From: Couchioplanes caeruleus
GTDB taxonomy: Bacteria > Actinomycetota > Actinomycetes > Mycobacteriales > Micromonosporaceae
Reading direction: 5' to 3'
Assembly (NCBI RefSeq): GCF_023499255.1
Contig: NZ_CP092183.1
Span: 3,716,501 to 3,780,500 of the forward strand
Length of the DNA: 64,000 bases
Below, piece by piece: positions 50,272-59,299 of the stretch (position 1 is its first letter; the number at the start of each line of letters is the position of its first letter). The translations under genes were made by a program, and so were the position numbers. The notes under the pieces were generated by a model. That model was not told where the DNA came from. It did no database searches and saw only the letters and a program-made list of their open reading frames with translations.

Positions 50272-51933
50272 CAGCCGGTGCGCGATGGTGACGGTCGTGC
50301 GGCCCTTGGCCAGCTCGTCGAAGGCGCGCTGCACGGCCCGCTCGGTCTCGGTGTCCAGCGCGCTCGTCGCCTCGTCCAGCACCAGGATCCGCGGGTCGCG
50401 CAGCAGCGTACGGGCGATGGCGAGGCGCTGCTTCTCGCCGCCGGAGAAGCGGTGGCCGCGCGAGCCGACGACGGTGTCGTAGCCGTCCGGCAGCGCGCTG
50501 ATCAGGTCGTGGATCTGCGCGGCGCGGGCGGCCTGCTCGATCTGCTCGTCGGTGGCGTCCGGCCGGGCGTAGCGCAGGTTCTCCCGCACGGTGGTGTGCA
50601 GCAGGTACGTCTCCTGGCTGACCACCCCGACGATCGCGGCGAGGTCGGCGAGGCGCAGGTCGCGCACGTCCACACCGTCGATGGTGACCCGGCCGGCACC
50701 GGGGTCGTGGAGCCGGGCGACCAGGGCGGCGATGGTGCTCTTGCCGGACCCGGTCTCGCCGACCAGGGCGAGGGAGGTGCCGGCGGGCACGTCGAGGCTG
50801 ACCCCGGCGACGGCGGCGGTTCCGCTGCCCGGGTACGTGAACGTGACGTCCTCCAGGCGCAGATGCCCGGCGACGCGGGCCGGGTCGACGGCGGCCGGGT
50901 GCGCCGGGTCGTCGACCTCGACGGGCAGGTCCAGGTATTCGAAGATGCGCGCGAACAGGGCCAGCGAGCTGGTCAGCGAGACGCCGACGCCGAGCAGCCC
51001 CATCAGCGGGCGGAACAGCCCCGCCTGCAGCGAGGTGAACGCGACCAGGGTGCCGATGCTGAGCGTGCCGGCGGCGAACGGCAGGCCGGCGCTGAGGTAG
51101 ATGACCGCCGGGATGGCGGCGAAGAGGATCGTCATCGAGGCCATCCGCCAGCGCCCGGCGAGCTCCGAGCGCAGTTCGAGGTCGATCAGGCGCTCGGACG
51201 ACTCGGTGAAGCGCCGCACGAGGGCGGGGCCCGTACCCATCGTCTTGCTGAGCTGGACGCCGCTGATGGACAGGCCCTCCTCGACGGTCACGTTGAGGTC
51301 GGCGAGCTCGCGCTGGCGCTGCGCGGTGATGGCCCGGCGCATGCCGGCCACGCGCCGGGTCAGGTGGATCGCCGGCGGCAGCACGACCAGCGACACCAGT
51401 GACAGCTGCCAGGACAGCGCGGCCATGGCGACGGCGGTGGCCACGACGGTGGTGAGGTTGGACGCGATCGAGGTCGCGGTGGACGTGACGACCGACTGCA
51501 TGCCGCCGATGTCGTTGGTGATGCGCGACTGGACCTCGCCGGTGCGGGTGCGCGTGAAGAAGGCGACCGACTGCCGGTGCAGGTGGGTGAAGACGTCGAC
51601 GCGCAGGCGGTGCATGACCTGCTGGCCCACCGTGGTGGAGATCCAGGTCTGGACGACGCCCAGCGCGGAGGTGACGGCGGCGACGGCGACCATGCCGGCC
51701 ACGAGCCAGCTCAGCAGGGCAAGGTCGGAATGGGGGAGCGCGACGTCGATGACCTCGCGCAGCAGGAACGGCGAGGCCATCGAGATCACGGACGAGGCCA
51801 CGATGATCGCGACGACGACGGCGAGCTGCCATCGGTGTGCGGTGAACAGCCGGCCGATGCGGCGCAGCGACACGGACTTCGCCTGCGCCTTCTCGGCGGC
51901 GGTGGGGGTTGCGGTGCGTCGGGGGGAGGCCAA
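50155..51933 (-). CDS. ABC-type multidrug exporter (fused membrane and ATPase domains)
   Basis: A half-transporter of 592 residues. Six membrane helices (about 37-320) precede an ATPase domain with Walker A GETGSGKST, Q-loop VVSQETYLLH, signature FSGGEKQRLAIARTLL, Walker B RILVLDEATSALD and the switch IAHRLS. It probably works as a homodimer and exports a drug or lipid. I chose TTG 51933, since AGAGGG lies about 8 bases upstream. The frame is open to 51996, but that would include the operator. It is divergent from the MarR gene with a 13-bp palindrome (51964-51976) between them, and overlaps the first PAP2 gene at its 3' end. Confidence 0.92.
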   Translation of the reverse strand: MASPRRTATPTAAEKAQAKSVSLRRIGRLFTAHRWQLAVVVAIIVASSVISMASPFLLREVIDVALPHSDLALLSWLVAGMVAVAAVTSALGVVQTWISTTVGQQVMHRLRVDVFTHLHRQSVAFFTRTRTGEVQSRITNDIGGMQSVVTSTATSIASNLTTVVATAVAMAALSWQLSLVSLVVLPPAIHLTRRVAGMRRAITAQRQRELADLNVTVEEGLSISGVQLSKTMGTGPALVRRFTESSERLIDLELRSELAGRWRMASMTILFAAIPAVIYLSAGLPFAAGTLSIGTLVAFTSLQAGLFRPLMGLLGVGVSLTSSLALFARIFEYLDLPVEVDDPAHPAAVDPARVAGHLRLEDVTFTYPGSGTAAVAGVSLDVPAGTSLALVGETGSGKSTIAALVARLHDPGAGRVTIDGVDVRDLRLADLAAIVGVVSQETYLLHTTVRENLRYARPDATDEQIEQAARAAQIHDLISALPDGYDTVVGSRGHRFSGGEKQRLAIARTLLRDPRILVLDEATSALDTETERAVQRAFDELAKGRTTVTIAHRLSTVRGADQIAVVDHGRILEAGTHDALIGGGGRYAALAA

Positions 51934-51963
51934 GAGCGGACCCTCTTTCTCGTACGGAGATGC

Positions 51964-51976
51964 TGAGGTTACCTCA
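51964..51976. promoter_or_regulatory. Palindromic MarR operator between the ABC exporter and MarR genes
   Basis: TGAGGT-T-ACCTCA is a perfect inverted repeat in the 82-bp region between the two divergent starts. Its size, symmetry and place are what is expected of a MarR-family site that represses both the exporter and the regulator. Confidence 0.7.
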
Positions 51977-52015
51977 ACATGAGGGAACAACCGCAATCAC
52001 TGGTACGGTATTCCC

Positions 52016-52423
52016 GTGGAGGACAGCACCCTCTCCGAGCTCTTCTGGGCCGTCGCCCGCCGCCTGCGCCACCTCAACCGCGAGACGCTGGACCCGCTGC
52101 ACATCGCCCCGTCGCACGGGCGGGCGCTGGCGGTGCTGATGCGCCACGGCCCGTTGCGCCCCGGCGCGCTCGCCGACCACCTGCACATCGCGGCGCGGTC
52201 GGCCACCGAGGTCGTCGACGACCTGGAGCAGCGCGGCCTCGTCGCGCGTGAGCCCGACCCGGGGGACCGGCGCGCCACGCTGGTCACCCTCACCCCGGCC
52301 GGCAGGGCGGCCGGCGACCGTATCCGCGCCGCCCGGCACGCCGAGGCCGAGCGGTTCTTCGGCGCGCTCACGCGGCCGGAGCGCACGGAGCTGATGCGGC
52401 TACTGCGTAAACTGCGCGACTGA
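52016..52423 (+). CDS. MarR-family transcriptional regulator
   Basis: A 135-residue winged helix-turn-helix protein. LRPGALADHLHIAARSATEVVDDLEQRGLV (in adjoining halves, about 47-76) is the recognition region, and EPDPGDRRATLVTLTPAG the wing. It likely binds TGAGGTTACCTCA in the divergent promoter and controls the ABC exporter, releasing DNA on binding a small phenolic or drug ligand. The GTG start has no ribosome binding site, but TACGGT, a TAnnnT-type -10 box, ends 6 bases before it. The mRNA may therefore be leaderless. Confidence 0.92.
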   Translation: MEDSTLSELFWAVARRLRHLNRETLDPLHIAPSHGRALAVLMRHGPLRPGALADHLHIAARSATEVVDDLEQRGLVAREPDPGDRRATLVTLTPAGRAAGDRIRAARHAEAERFFGALTRPERTELMRLLRKLRD

Positions 52424-52557
52424 CCCTTGCATGGGGGGTGGTCCCCGGGTGAGCGTCTGGTCACATCAGAGCGTCCGGATGGTGACGGCGGGATGGCGGG
52501 GGGTCCAAGATCTCCGTCAGTGCCGTGGCGATCCGGCGCGGGAAACGGGGGACCGCC

Positions 52558-53328
52558 GTGACGGTGGTGGAGCAGTCCGGGGACGCCCGGCGGGTCAGGG
52601 TCCGCGCGGCCATGCGCGAGATCCTGGTGGTGGCGGCGTTGTTCCTGGCGTATCAGGGCGGGCGCATGCTCGCCACCGGCCACGTCGCCGAGGCGATGGG
52701 CAACGCGGCGCGCGTCTGGGATCTGGAGCGGGCCGTCCGGCTGCCCGCCGAGACGCTGGTGCAGGGCCTGATCATCGATCACCGCCTGCTGGTGCGGGTG
52801 GCCAACTGCTACTACGCGTACGTGCACTTCCCGGCCACGGCGATCGCGCTGATCTGGATGTACGTCCGCCGGCCGGAGCTGTACCGCTGGATGCGCCGGA
52901 CGCTGGCGTGCCTGACCACGGTGGCGCTGGTCGTGCACCTGCTGGTGCCGCTCGCGCCGCCGCGGATGACCGTCGCCGGCCTGATCGACACCGGCCAGCG
53001 CTTCGGCCCGTCGGTCTACGGGCCGCCGTCGGCCGACTCGATGGCCAACCAGTATGCGGCCATGCCGTCCCTGCACGTCGGCTGGGCGCTCGCCGTGGCG
53101 ATCACACTCATCGCCGCGACCCGGGGCCGGTGGCGCTGGCTGTGGCTGGCGCATCCGCTGGCCACGCTCTTCGTCGTCGTGGCGACCGGCAACCACTACT
53201 GGCTGGACGCCATCGTCGCGATCGCCCTGCTGACCTCCGTGATCCTGATCCTGCCGCGGCCCGCGAGCGTGCCACCGGTGCCGATCCCGGCGCAGCGCAC
53301 GCCGGTCGAGCCGGCGGCCGTTCTGTAA
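52558..53328 (+). CDS. PAP2-family membrane phosphatase/phosphotransferase (paralogue 2)
   Basis: A 256-residue membrane protein. The same motif set as the gene at 49489 is seen: YAAMPSLHVGWALAVAITLI and VVVATGNHYWLDAIVAIALL, with about six helices. The shared ILVVAALFLAYQGGRMLATG-type opening also matches ALLLALFGAYSGARMLADT of the other copy. These are clearly paralogues. GTG 52558 is chosen for the GGGGGA 6 bases upstream; the in-frame GTG 52525 lacks support. It lies 134 bases after the MarR gene on the same strand and may be co-transcribed with it. The substrate is probably a phospholipid or polyprenyl phosphate. Confidence 0.87.
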   Translation: MTVVEQSGDARRVRVRAAMREILVVAALFLAYQGGRMLATGHVAEAMGNAARVWDLERAVRLPAETLVQGLIIDHRLLVRVANCYYAYVHFPATAIALIWMYVRRPELYRWMRRTLACLTTVALVVHLLVPLAPPRMTVAGLIDTGQRFGPSVYGPPSADSMANQYAAMPSLHVGWALAVAITLIAATRGRWRWLWLAHPLATLFVVVATGNHYWLDAIVAIALLTSVILILPRPASVPPVPIPAQRTPVEPAAVL

Positions 53329-53341
53329 CCTGGGCCACTTC

Positions 53342-53376
53342 CTGACCGATCGGCCAGTCTCTGACCGATCGGTCAG
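53342..53376. promoter_or_regulatory. Two tandem TetR operators overlapping the TetR/MMPL promoter
   Basis: CTGACCGATCGGTCAG (53361-53376) is a perfect 16-bp palindrome, and CTGACCGATCGGCCAG (53342-53357) differs at one base. Their centres are 19 bp apart, about two helical turns, which suits cooperative binding of two dimers. They end 3 bases before the first possible start codon. Confidence 0.85.
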
Positions 53377-53390
53377 GCATGCTGGACGGC

Positions 53391-53990
53391 ATGGCTCGTG
53401 TCAACACCCGCGACGAGATCCTCCGCGTCGCCGCCGGGCAGTTCGCCCATACCGGCTACAAGGGTACGTCCCTGCAGGCCATCGCGGCCGAGGTCGGCTG
53501 TTCCAAGGCCACCCTGCTCTACCACTTCGCCAGCAAGGACGCGATCCTCGCCGCGCTCACCGCCCCGGCCGCGCAGGAGCTCACCGAGCTCGTCGCGCGC
53601 CTGGAGACCCTCGGCCCGGCCGCCGCGCAGGCCGCCGCGATCGAGGGGTTCGTCGACCTCGTGCTGGGTAACCGGCGCGAGGTCGCGCTCATCTACGGCG
53701 GCATCCCGCAGTTCCTCGAGGAGCCCGCGTTCGCCGCCCTCCGCCCGGTCATCGACGCGCTCTGCGCCGCCTTCGCCGGCCGCTCCGCCGACCCCGCCGC
53801 CTGCCTCGCCGCCGAGGTCGTGCTGGCCGGGATCGCGGCCGTGGTCGTCGACGCCCAGCGGGACACGGCCGAGCTGCGGGCGGCCCTCGCCGGCGTCGCC
53901 CGTCGCGCCCTGATCGCCCCGTCCCATCACCCCACCGCCACCGACAAACGGACTGAAGGCCCAGCCGAGTCCCGAGACGACAAGGACTGA
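53391..53990 (+). CDS. TetR-family repressor of the MMPL exporter
   Basis: A 199-residue regulator. The DNA-binding domain is at about 8-55 ([29 protein letters not shown], in parts, then [14 protein letters not shown]). The C-terminal domain is helical, with a charged tail. ATG 53391 is chosen; ATG 53379 begins 3 bases after the operator palindrome and would give a leaderless product four residues longer. The MMPL gene starts one base after its stop, so the repressor and exporter form one operon that is probably autorepressed through the two palindromes. Confidence 0.93.
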   Translation: MARVNTRDEILRVAAGQFAHTGYKGTSLQAIAAEVGCSKATLLYHFASKDAILAALTAPAAQELTELVARLETLGPAAAQAAAIEGFVDLVLGNRREVALIYGGIPQFLEEPAFAALRPVIDALCAAFAGRSADPAACLAAEVVLAGIAAVVVDAQRDTAELRAALAGVARRALIAPSHHPTATDKRTEGPAESRDDKD

Positions 53991-53991
53991 C

Positions 53992-56166
53992 ATGGCAACC
54001 CTGCTCTACCGGCTCGGCCGGGCCTCGTTCCGCCACCGCAAACTGGTGGTGCTGCTGTGGCTGGTGCTGCTGGCCGCTCTCGGCGGTTCGGCGCTGGCCT
54101 TCAAGGGCGCCACCTCCAGCGACTTCACCATGCCGGGCACCGAGTCGCAGCGGGCCATCGACGCCCTGCGGCAGGAGTTCCCCGAGGCCAGCGGCGCCAC
54201 CGGCACCATCGTGGTGGCCGCTCCGCAGGGCCGGACGCTGGCCGACCCGCAGCTCAAGACCGCCGTCGAGGGCCTGGCCAAGGAGGCGGCCACGCTGCCC
54301 GGCGTGGTCGGCGCGGTGGATCCGTTCACCGCGAAGGCGCTGTCCCAGGACGGCCGTTTCGGCCTGGTCCAGGTGCAGTTCGCCGAGCGCGCGGACGCGG
54401 TCACCGCCGCCCAGCGCAGCGCGTACGAGGACAGCGGCGCCGCCGCGAAGGCCGCCGGGCTGCGCGTGGAGCACGGCGGCGAGGTGATGAACGCCGAACC
54501 CGAGGTGGGCGGCACCGAGGCGATCGGCGTGGCGATCGCGCTCGTGGTCCTCGTGGTCACCTTCGGCTCGCTGGTCGCCGCGGGCATGACCATGCTCAAC
54601 GCGCTGATCGGCGTCGGCGCCGGCATGGCCGGCCTCTTCGCCCTCAGCAGCGTCGTGTCACTCACCAGCACCGCGCCGGTGCTGGCGCTCATGCTCGGCC
54701 TCGCGGTCGGCATCGACTACTCGCTGTTCATCACCTCGCGCCACCGCCAGCACCTCGTCGAGGGCGCCGCACCCGAGGACGCCGCGGCCCGTGCCGTCGG
54801 TACGGCCGGCTCCGCCGTGCTGTTCGCGGGCGTCACCGTGATCATCGCCCTGGCCGGCCTCTCCGTCGTCCGGATCCCGTTCCTGACCGTCATGGGCCTG
54901 GCCGCGGCCGGCACGGTGGCCGTCGCGGTGCTGGTCGCCGTCACGCTGCTGCCCGCGCTGCTCGGGTTCGCCGGTGACAAGGTGCTGCCGCGGCGGCTGC
55001 GCAACGGCCGTACGCCGCACGCGCTGGTCAAGGAGGGCTTCGGCTTCCGCTGGGCGCGCCTCGTGACGCGGCTGCGCGTACCCGTGATCCTGGCCGGCAT
55101 CCTCGGCCTGGGCGCGCTCGCGATCCCGGCGGCCGACATGCGCCTGGCGCTGCCCGACGCGAGCGCGAGCGCGGAGGGCACCCCCGCCCGCGCGGCCGCG
55201 GACCTCATCACCGAGGGCTTCGGTCCGGGCTTCAACGGCCGGCTCGCGCTGGTGGTCAGCAGCGACTCGCCCGAGCAGACCGGCACCGCCGTGCAGGAGG
55301 TGGGTCAGGTCCTGCAGGGCACGCCCGGCCTGCTCGCGGTCGCACCGCCGAACCTCAGCCGGGACAAGCGGACCGCGCTGCTGGCGATCATCCCGCAGAC
55401 GGGCCCGACCGACGCGGCCACCGAGACGCTGGTGAACACCGTGCGGGACAAGACGCGCGGGCTCAACGGCGCCGACGTCGCGCTGACCGGGCAGACCGCC
55501 GTCGGCATCGACGTCTCCGAGAAGCTGTCCGACGCCATGCCGGTGTACCTGCTGCTGGTCGTCGGCCTGTCGGTGCTGCTGCTCATGGTGGTGTTCCGCT
55601 CGATCCTGGTGCCGGTCAAGGCCGCGCTGGGTTTCCTGCTGACCGTCGGCGCCACCTTCGGCGTGACCGTGCTGGTGTTCCAGCAGGGCCACCTCGCCGG
55701 CCTGGTCGGCCTGTCCACGCCCGGCCCGCTGGTGAGTTTCCTGCCGATCCTGCTCATCGGCATCCTGTTCGGCCTCGCCATGGACTACGAGGTCTTCCTG
55801 GTCTCCCGGATGCGCGAGGACTACGTGCACGGCGCCGACGTGCAGGACGCGACGATCCTCGGCATGGGCCACGGCGCCCGGGTGGTCACCGCGGCCGCGC
55901 TCATCATGATCTCGGTCTTCGCGGGCTTCATCCTGCTCGACGACCCGGTGATCAAGTCGATGGGCTTCGCGCTGGCGATCGGCGTCGCGATCGACGCGTT
56001 CGTGGTCCGGATGACGATCGTGCCGGCCGTCATCTCGCTGCTCGGGCGCGCGTCCTGGTGGCTGCCCGGATGGCTGGACCGGCTGCTGCCGAACGTCGAC
56101 ATCGAGGGTGAAAAGTTGCGCCAGCAGCTCGATCAGCCCGGTGAGCGGGTGCCGGTCAGCGTCTGA
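53992..56166 (+). CDS. MMPL-family (RND) exporter
   Basis: A 724-residue membrane protein with the RND layout: one helix, a large outer loop (about 38-175), five helices, a helix, a second loop (about 385-505) and five helices. LMLGLAVGIDYSLFITSRHR near 230-250 and LLIGILFGLAMDYEVFLVSRMRE near 583-605 carry the paired Asp-Tyr motifs that relay protons. Actinobacterial MMPL proteins export lipids, siderophores or drugs. Coupling to a TetR repressor with one base between them suggests ligand-induced export of a toxic or lipidic compound. Confidence 0.94.
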   Translation: MATLLYRLGRASFRHRKLVVLLWLVLLAALGGSALAFKGATSSDFTMPGTESQRAIDALRQEFPEASGATGTIVVAAPQGRTLADPQLKTAVEGLAKEAATLPGVVGAVDPFTAKALSQDGRFGLVQVQFAERADAVTAAQRSAYEDSGAAAKAAGLRVEHGGEVMNAEPEVGGTEAIGVAIALVVLVVTFGSLVAAGMTMLNALIGVGAGMAGLFALSSVVSLTSTAPVLALMLGLAVGIDYSLFITSRHRQHLVEGAAPEDAAARAVGTAGSAVLFAGVTVIIALAGLSVVRIPFLTVMGLAAAGTVAVAVLVAVTLLPALLGFAGDKVLPRRLRNGRTPHALVKEGFGFRWARLVTRLRVPVILAGILGLGALAIPAADMRLALPDASASAEGTPARAAADLITEGFGPGFNGRLALVVSSDSPEQTGTAVQEVGQVLQGTPGLLAVAPPNLSRDKRTALLAIIPQTGPTDAATETLVNTVRDKTRGLNGADVALTGQTAVGIDVSEKLSDAMPVYLLLVVGLSVLLLMVVFRSILVPVKAALGFLLTVGATFGVTVLVFQQGHLAGLVGLSTPGPLVSFLPILLIGILFGLAMDYEVFLVSRMREDYVHGADVQDATILGMGHGARVVTAAALIMISVFAGFILLDDPVIKSMGFALAIGVAIDAFVVRMTIVPAVISLLGRASWWLPGWLDRLLPNVDIEGEKLRQQLDQPGERVPVSV

Positions 56167-56292
56167 ACCGAGCAAGAACGACAGCTGAACCGTGCAAGCC
56201 GGGGCGTCCTCAGGGCGTCCCGGTTCTTCATTGCCGGATTGTTACCTGAGCGGCGATCTCGAAACTTGCGAATCATCTTCGGAGGGGAATAG

Positions 56293-56307
56293 GTTGCCGT
56301 CGGCAAC
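56293..56307. promoter_or_regulatory. Palindromic operator upstream of the sugar ABC operon
   Basis: GTTGCCG-T-CGGCAAC is a perfect 7-bp inverted repeat 54-80 bases upstream of the leader ORF and mmsA. It is a good candidate site for a sugar-responsive repressor, most simply the ROK protein encoded after the operon. Confidence 0.6.
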
Positions 56308-56346
56308 AAACCAATGAAATACCCCTGACCCCTCCCGGAGGCATCC

Positions 56347-56376
56347 ATGACGCTCGTGAGGTGGTGCGCGCGATGA
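56347..56376 (+). CDS. Nine-residue leader ORF (MTLVRWCAR) overlapping the mmsA start
   Basis: ATG at 56347 has the strong ribosome site GGAGG 5 bases upstream (56337-56341), better than any site for mmsA itself. The frame runs nine codons and ends in TGA, which overlaps the mmsA ATG in the ATGA arrangement. The mmsA ribosome site (GAGGTGG) lies inside this ORF. Translation of the leader would therefore deliver ribosomes to mmsA. The peptide includes Trp and Cys codons but no run of a single amino acid, so classical attenuation is not indicated. It may be a coupling device or an artefact of start choice. Confidence 0.5.
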   Translation: MTLVRWCAR

Positions 56377-57920
56377 CAAACGCCCCCATCCTCCTGGAGA
56401 TGCGTTCCATCACCAAGGAGTTCCCCGGCGTCAAGGCGCTCTCCGACGTCAACCTGGTGGTCCGGGCCGGCGAGATCCACGCCATCTGCGGTGAGAACGG
56501 CGCCGGCAAGTCGACGCTGATGAAGGTCCTCAGCGGCGTGTACCCGTACGGCACGTACACCGGCGACATCATCTACCAGGGCCAGCCCGCACGGTACTCG
56601 GACATCCGGCAGAGCGAGCACGCGGGCATCGTGATCATCCACCAGGAGCTCGCGCTCATCCCGGACATGTCGATCACCGAGAACATCTTCCTCGGCAACG
56701 AGCCGCGCAAGCGGGGCGCGATCGACTGGAAGGCGGCTCAGCGCCAGGCGGTCGAGCTGCTGGCCCGGGTCGGCCTGAACGAGGACCCCGACACCCTGAT
56801 CAAGGACATCGGCGTCGGCAAGCAGCAGCTCGTCGAGATCGCCAAGGCCTTCGCCAAGGACGTCAAGCTGCTCATCCTCGACGAGCCGACCGCGGCGCTC
56901 AACGAGGCGGACTCGCAGCACCTGCTCGACCTGCTGCGCGGCTTCCGCGAGCGCGGCATCACCTCGATCATGATCTCGCACAAGCTCAACGAGATCGAGG
57001 CGATCGCCGACTCCATCACGATCCTGCGCGACGGCAAGACCGTCGAGACGCTCGACGTCGGCGCGGGCGGCGTGGACGAGGACCGCATCGTGCGCGGCAT
57101 GGTCGGCCGGGAGCTCAGCAGCCGGTTCCCGGACCACACCCCGACGATCGGCGAGACCTTCTTCGAGGTGCGCGACTGGACGGTCCGGCACCCGATCTCC
57201 GCCGAGCGGCTGGTCTGCAAGGGCGAGAGCTTCCACGTCCGCCGCGGCGAGATCGTCGGCTTCGCCGGCCTCATGGGCGCCGGCCGTACCGAGCTGGCGA
57301 TGAGCATCTTCGGCCGCTCGTACGGCGTCTACCTCGGCGGCCAGATCTTCAAGGACGGCGAGGAGATCCAGCTCAAGACCGTCGCCGACGCGATCCACCA
57401 CGGCCTGGCGTACGTGAGCGAGGACCGCAAGGCGATCGGCCTCAACCTGCTCGACGACATCAAGACGTCGACGGTGGCCGCCAAGCTGTCCAAGATCACC
57501 AAGCGTGGCGTGCTCGACGAGGTCGCCGAGTACAAGGCGGCCGAGGCCTACCGCCGGGAGCTGCGCACCAAGGCGCCAACGGTGGACGAGGGCGTCTCCA
57601 AGCTCTCCGGCGGCAACCAGCAGAAGGTCGTCCTGGCGAAGTGGATGTTCACGGACCCCGACCTGCTGATCCTCGACGAGCCCACCCGCGGCATCGACGT
57701 GGGCGCGAAGTACGAGATCTACGGCATCATCCAGCGGCTCGCCGACCAGGGCAAGGGCGTCATCGTCATCTCCTCGGAGCTGCCCGAGCTGATCGGGCTC
57801 TGCGACCGCATCTACACCGTGTTCGAAGGCCAGATCACGGGTGACATCGCCCGCAGGGACGCGAACCCGGAGACCCTCATGAAGCAGATGACCTCGACGA
57901 AGAAGATGCAGACCCGATGA
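56373..57920 (+). CDS. mmsA: Sugar ABC importer ATPase (multiple-monosaccharide type)
   Basis: A 515-residue protein with two ABC domains, as in the XylG/MmsA group. The first has Walker [10 protein letters not shown] near 41-49, [16 protein letters not shown] in place of the usual signature, and [12 protein letters not shown]. The second has the degenerate GLMGAGRTE, then [15 protein letters not shown] and [14 protein letters not shown]. It powers uptake through MmsB with sugar delivered by ChvE. ATG 56373 follows GAGGTGG at 8 bases and overlaps the leader ORF stop. The mmsB start overlaps its stop by 4 bases. Confidence 0.95.
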   Translation: MTNAPILLEMRSITKEFPGVKALSDVNLVVRAGEIHAICGENGAGKSTLMKVLSGVYPYGTYTGDIIYQGQPARYSDIRQSEHAGIVIIHQELALIPDMSITENIFLGNEPRKRGAIDWKAAQRQAVELLARVGLNEDPDTLIKDIGVGKQQLVEIAKAFAKDVKLLILDEPTAALNEADSQHLLDLLRGFRERGITSIMISHKLNEIEAIADSITILRDGKTVETLDVGAGGVDEDRIVRGMVGRELSSRFPDHTPTIGETFFEVRDWTVRHPISAERLVCKGESFHVRRGEIVGFAGLMGAGRTELAMSIFGRSYGVYLGGQIFKDGEEIQLKTVADAIHHGLAYVSEDRKAIGLNLLDDIKTSTVAAKLSKITKRGVLDEVAEYKAAEAYRRELRTKAPTVDEGVSKLSGGNQQKVVLAKWMFTDPDLLILDEPTRGIDVGAKYEIYGIIQRLADQGKGVIVISSELPELIGLCDRIYTVFEGQITGDIARRDANPETLMKQMTSTKKMQTR

Positions 57921-59242
57921 GCCGATTCAAGGACCTTCAGAAGAACCTGTTCGGGGGCACGACCTCCAACGCCCGCCAGTTCGGGATGATCTTCACGCTG
58001 GTGGCGATCGTCCTGCTGTTCCAGTTCCTCACCGCGCGCAACCTCGGTGTGAGCTTCGGTGACGGCCTGACCCTGCGGTCGGACAACCTGATCGCGCTGT
58101 TCCAGCAGAACTCCTACATCCTGATCCTGGCCATCGGCATGCTGATGGTGATCGTGGCCGGCCACATCGACCTGTCGGTCGGCTCGGTCGCCGCCTTCGT
58201 CGGCATCCTGGTCGCCAAGTCCATGTCGGACTGGTCGCTGCCCTGGCCGGTGGCGATCCTGTTCGGCCTTGTGATCGGCGCGGCCATCGGGGCGTGGCAG
58301 GGCTTCTGGGTCGCCTACGTCGGCGTGCCGGCGTTCATCGTGACCCTGGCCGGCATGCTGCTGTTCCGCGGCGCCAACCAGTTCGTCGGCAACGCCGACA
58401 CGATCCCGGTGCCCCCGGGCTTCCAGAAGATCGGCGGCGGGTTCCTGCCCGAGGTCGGCCCGGACACCGGCTACAACAACCTGACGCTGCTGCTCGGCCT
58501 CGCCGCGTGCATCGCCGTGGTCTGGCGCGAGCTGCAGGCCCGCCGGACGCGCAAGGAGATGAACGCCGAGCCCGCGCCGATGTGGGTGTCGGTCATCCGG
58601 ATGGCCATCATGGTCGGCGTCCTGGTCTTCGTGACGCTGCGGTTCGCGGGTGGCCGGGTCGGCACCAGCTTCCCGATCTCGGGCCTGATCCTCGTGGTGC
58701 TGATCATCGCGTACGGCTTCTACACCCGTAACACCGCGGGCGGCCGGCACATCTACGCGGTCGGCGGCAACTCGCGCGCCGCGGAGCTGTCCGGCGTCAA
58801 GCTCCGGCGCGTCAACTTCTTCGTCATGATGAACATGTCGGTCCTCTCGGCGCTCGCCGGCATGATCTTCGTGGCCCGCTCGGCGGCCTCCGGCCCGCAG
58901 GACGGCCTCAGCTGGGAGCTCGACGCGATCGCCGCCGTCTTCATCGGTGGCGCGGCGGTCTCCGGCGGCATCGGCACGATCTCCGGCTCGATCGTCGGTG
59001 GTCTGGTCATGGCCGTGCTCAACAACGGCCTGCAGCTGCTCGGCGTCGGCACCGACCGGGTCCAGATCATCAAGGGCCTGGTGCTGCTGCTCGCCGTCGC
59101 CCTGGACGTCTACAACAAGAGCCAGGGCCGCTTCTCGATCATCGGGAGCATCACTCGCCCATTCCGCCGGGAGGCACCCGCCGAACCGGCTTCATCGTCG
59201 GCAACGGGCTCCGAGCCCGCCAAGACGACGGTGGCCGGCTGA
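57917..59242 (+). CDS. mmsB: Sugar ABC importer permease (multiple-monosaccharide type)
   Basis: A 441-residue membrane protein of the RbsC/XylH family with about ten helices. [21 protein letters not shown] near 74-94 is the family signature, [20 protein letters not shown] lies in the middle, and [21 protein letters not shown] is the cytoplasmic EAA-like loop contacting the ATPase. A hydrophilic Ser/Ala-rich tail of about 25 residues follows the last helix. The start ATG overlaps the mmsA stop (ATGA). It forms the channel for a monosaccharide such as xylose, arabinose, glucose or galactose. Confidence 0.95.
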   Translation: MSRFKDLQKNLFGGTTSNARQFGMIFTLVAIVLLFQFLTARNLGVSFGDGLTLRSDNLIALFQQNSYILILAIGMLMVIVAGHIDLSVGSVAAFVGILVAKSMSDWSLPWPVAILFGLVIGAAIGAWQGFWVAYVGVPAFIVTLAGMLLFRGANQFVGNADTIPVPPGFQKIGGGFLPEVGPDTGYNNLTLLLGLAACIAVVWRELQARRTRKEMNAEPAPMWVSVIRMAIMVGVLVFVTLRFAGGRVGTSFPISGLILVVLIIAYGFYTRNTAGGRHIYAVGGNSRAAELSGVKLRRVNFFVMMNMSVLSALAGMIFVARSAASGPQDGLSWELDAIAAVFIGGAAVSGGIGTISGSIVGGLVMAVLNNGLQLLGVGTDRVQIIKGLVLLLAVALDVYNKSQGRFSIIGSITRPFRREAPAEPASSSATGSEPAKTTVAG

Positions 59243-59299
59243 CGGTCCACCAACCCCCTCTCACCCTGTAACACCTCAAAGAAGGGCAACAACCCCCCA

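Noticed and set aside
56180-56240. Possible terminator after the MMPL gene (GGCGTCC repeats)
   Set aside because: The repeats are direct rather than inverted, and the best stem is only 5 bp with mismatches.
56314-56328. A four-codon ORF (MKYP) upstream of the mms leader
   Set aside because: It has no ribosome binding site and is too short to assess; only the next ORF at 56347 has a proper site.
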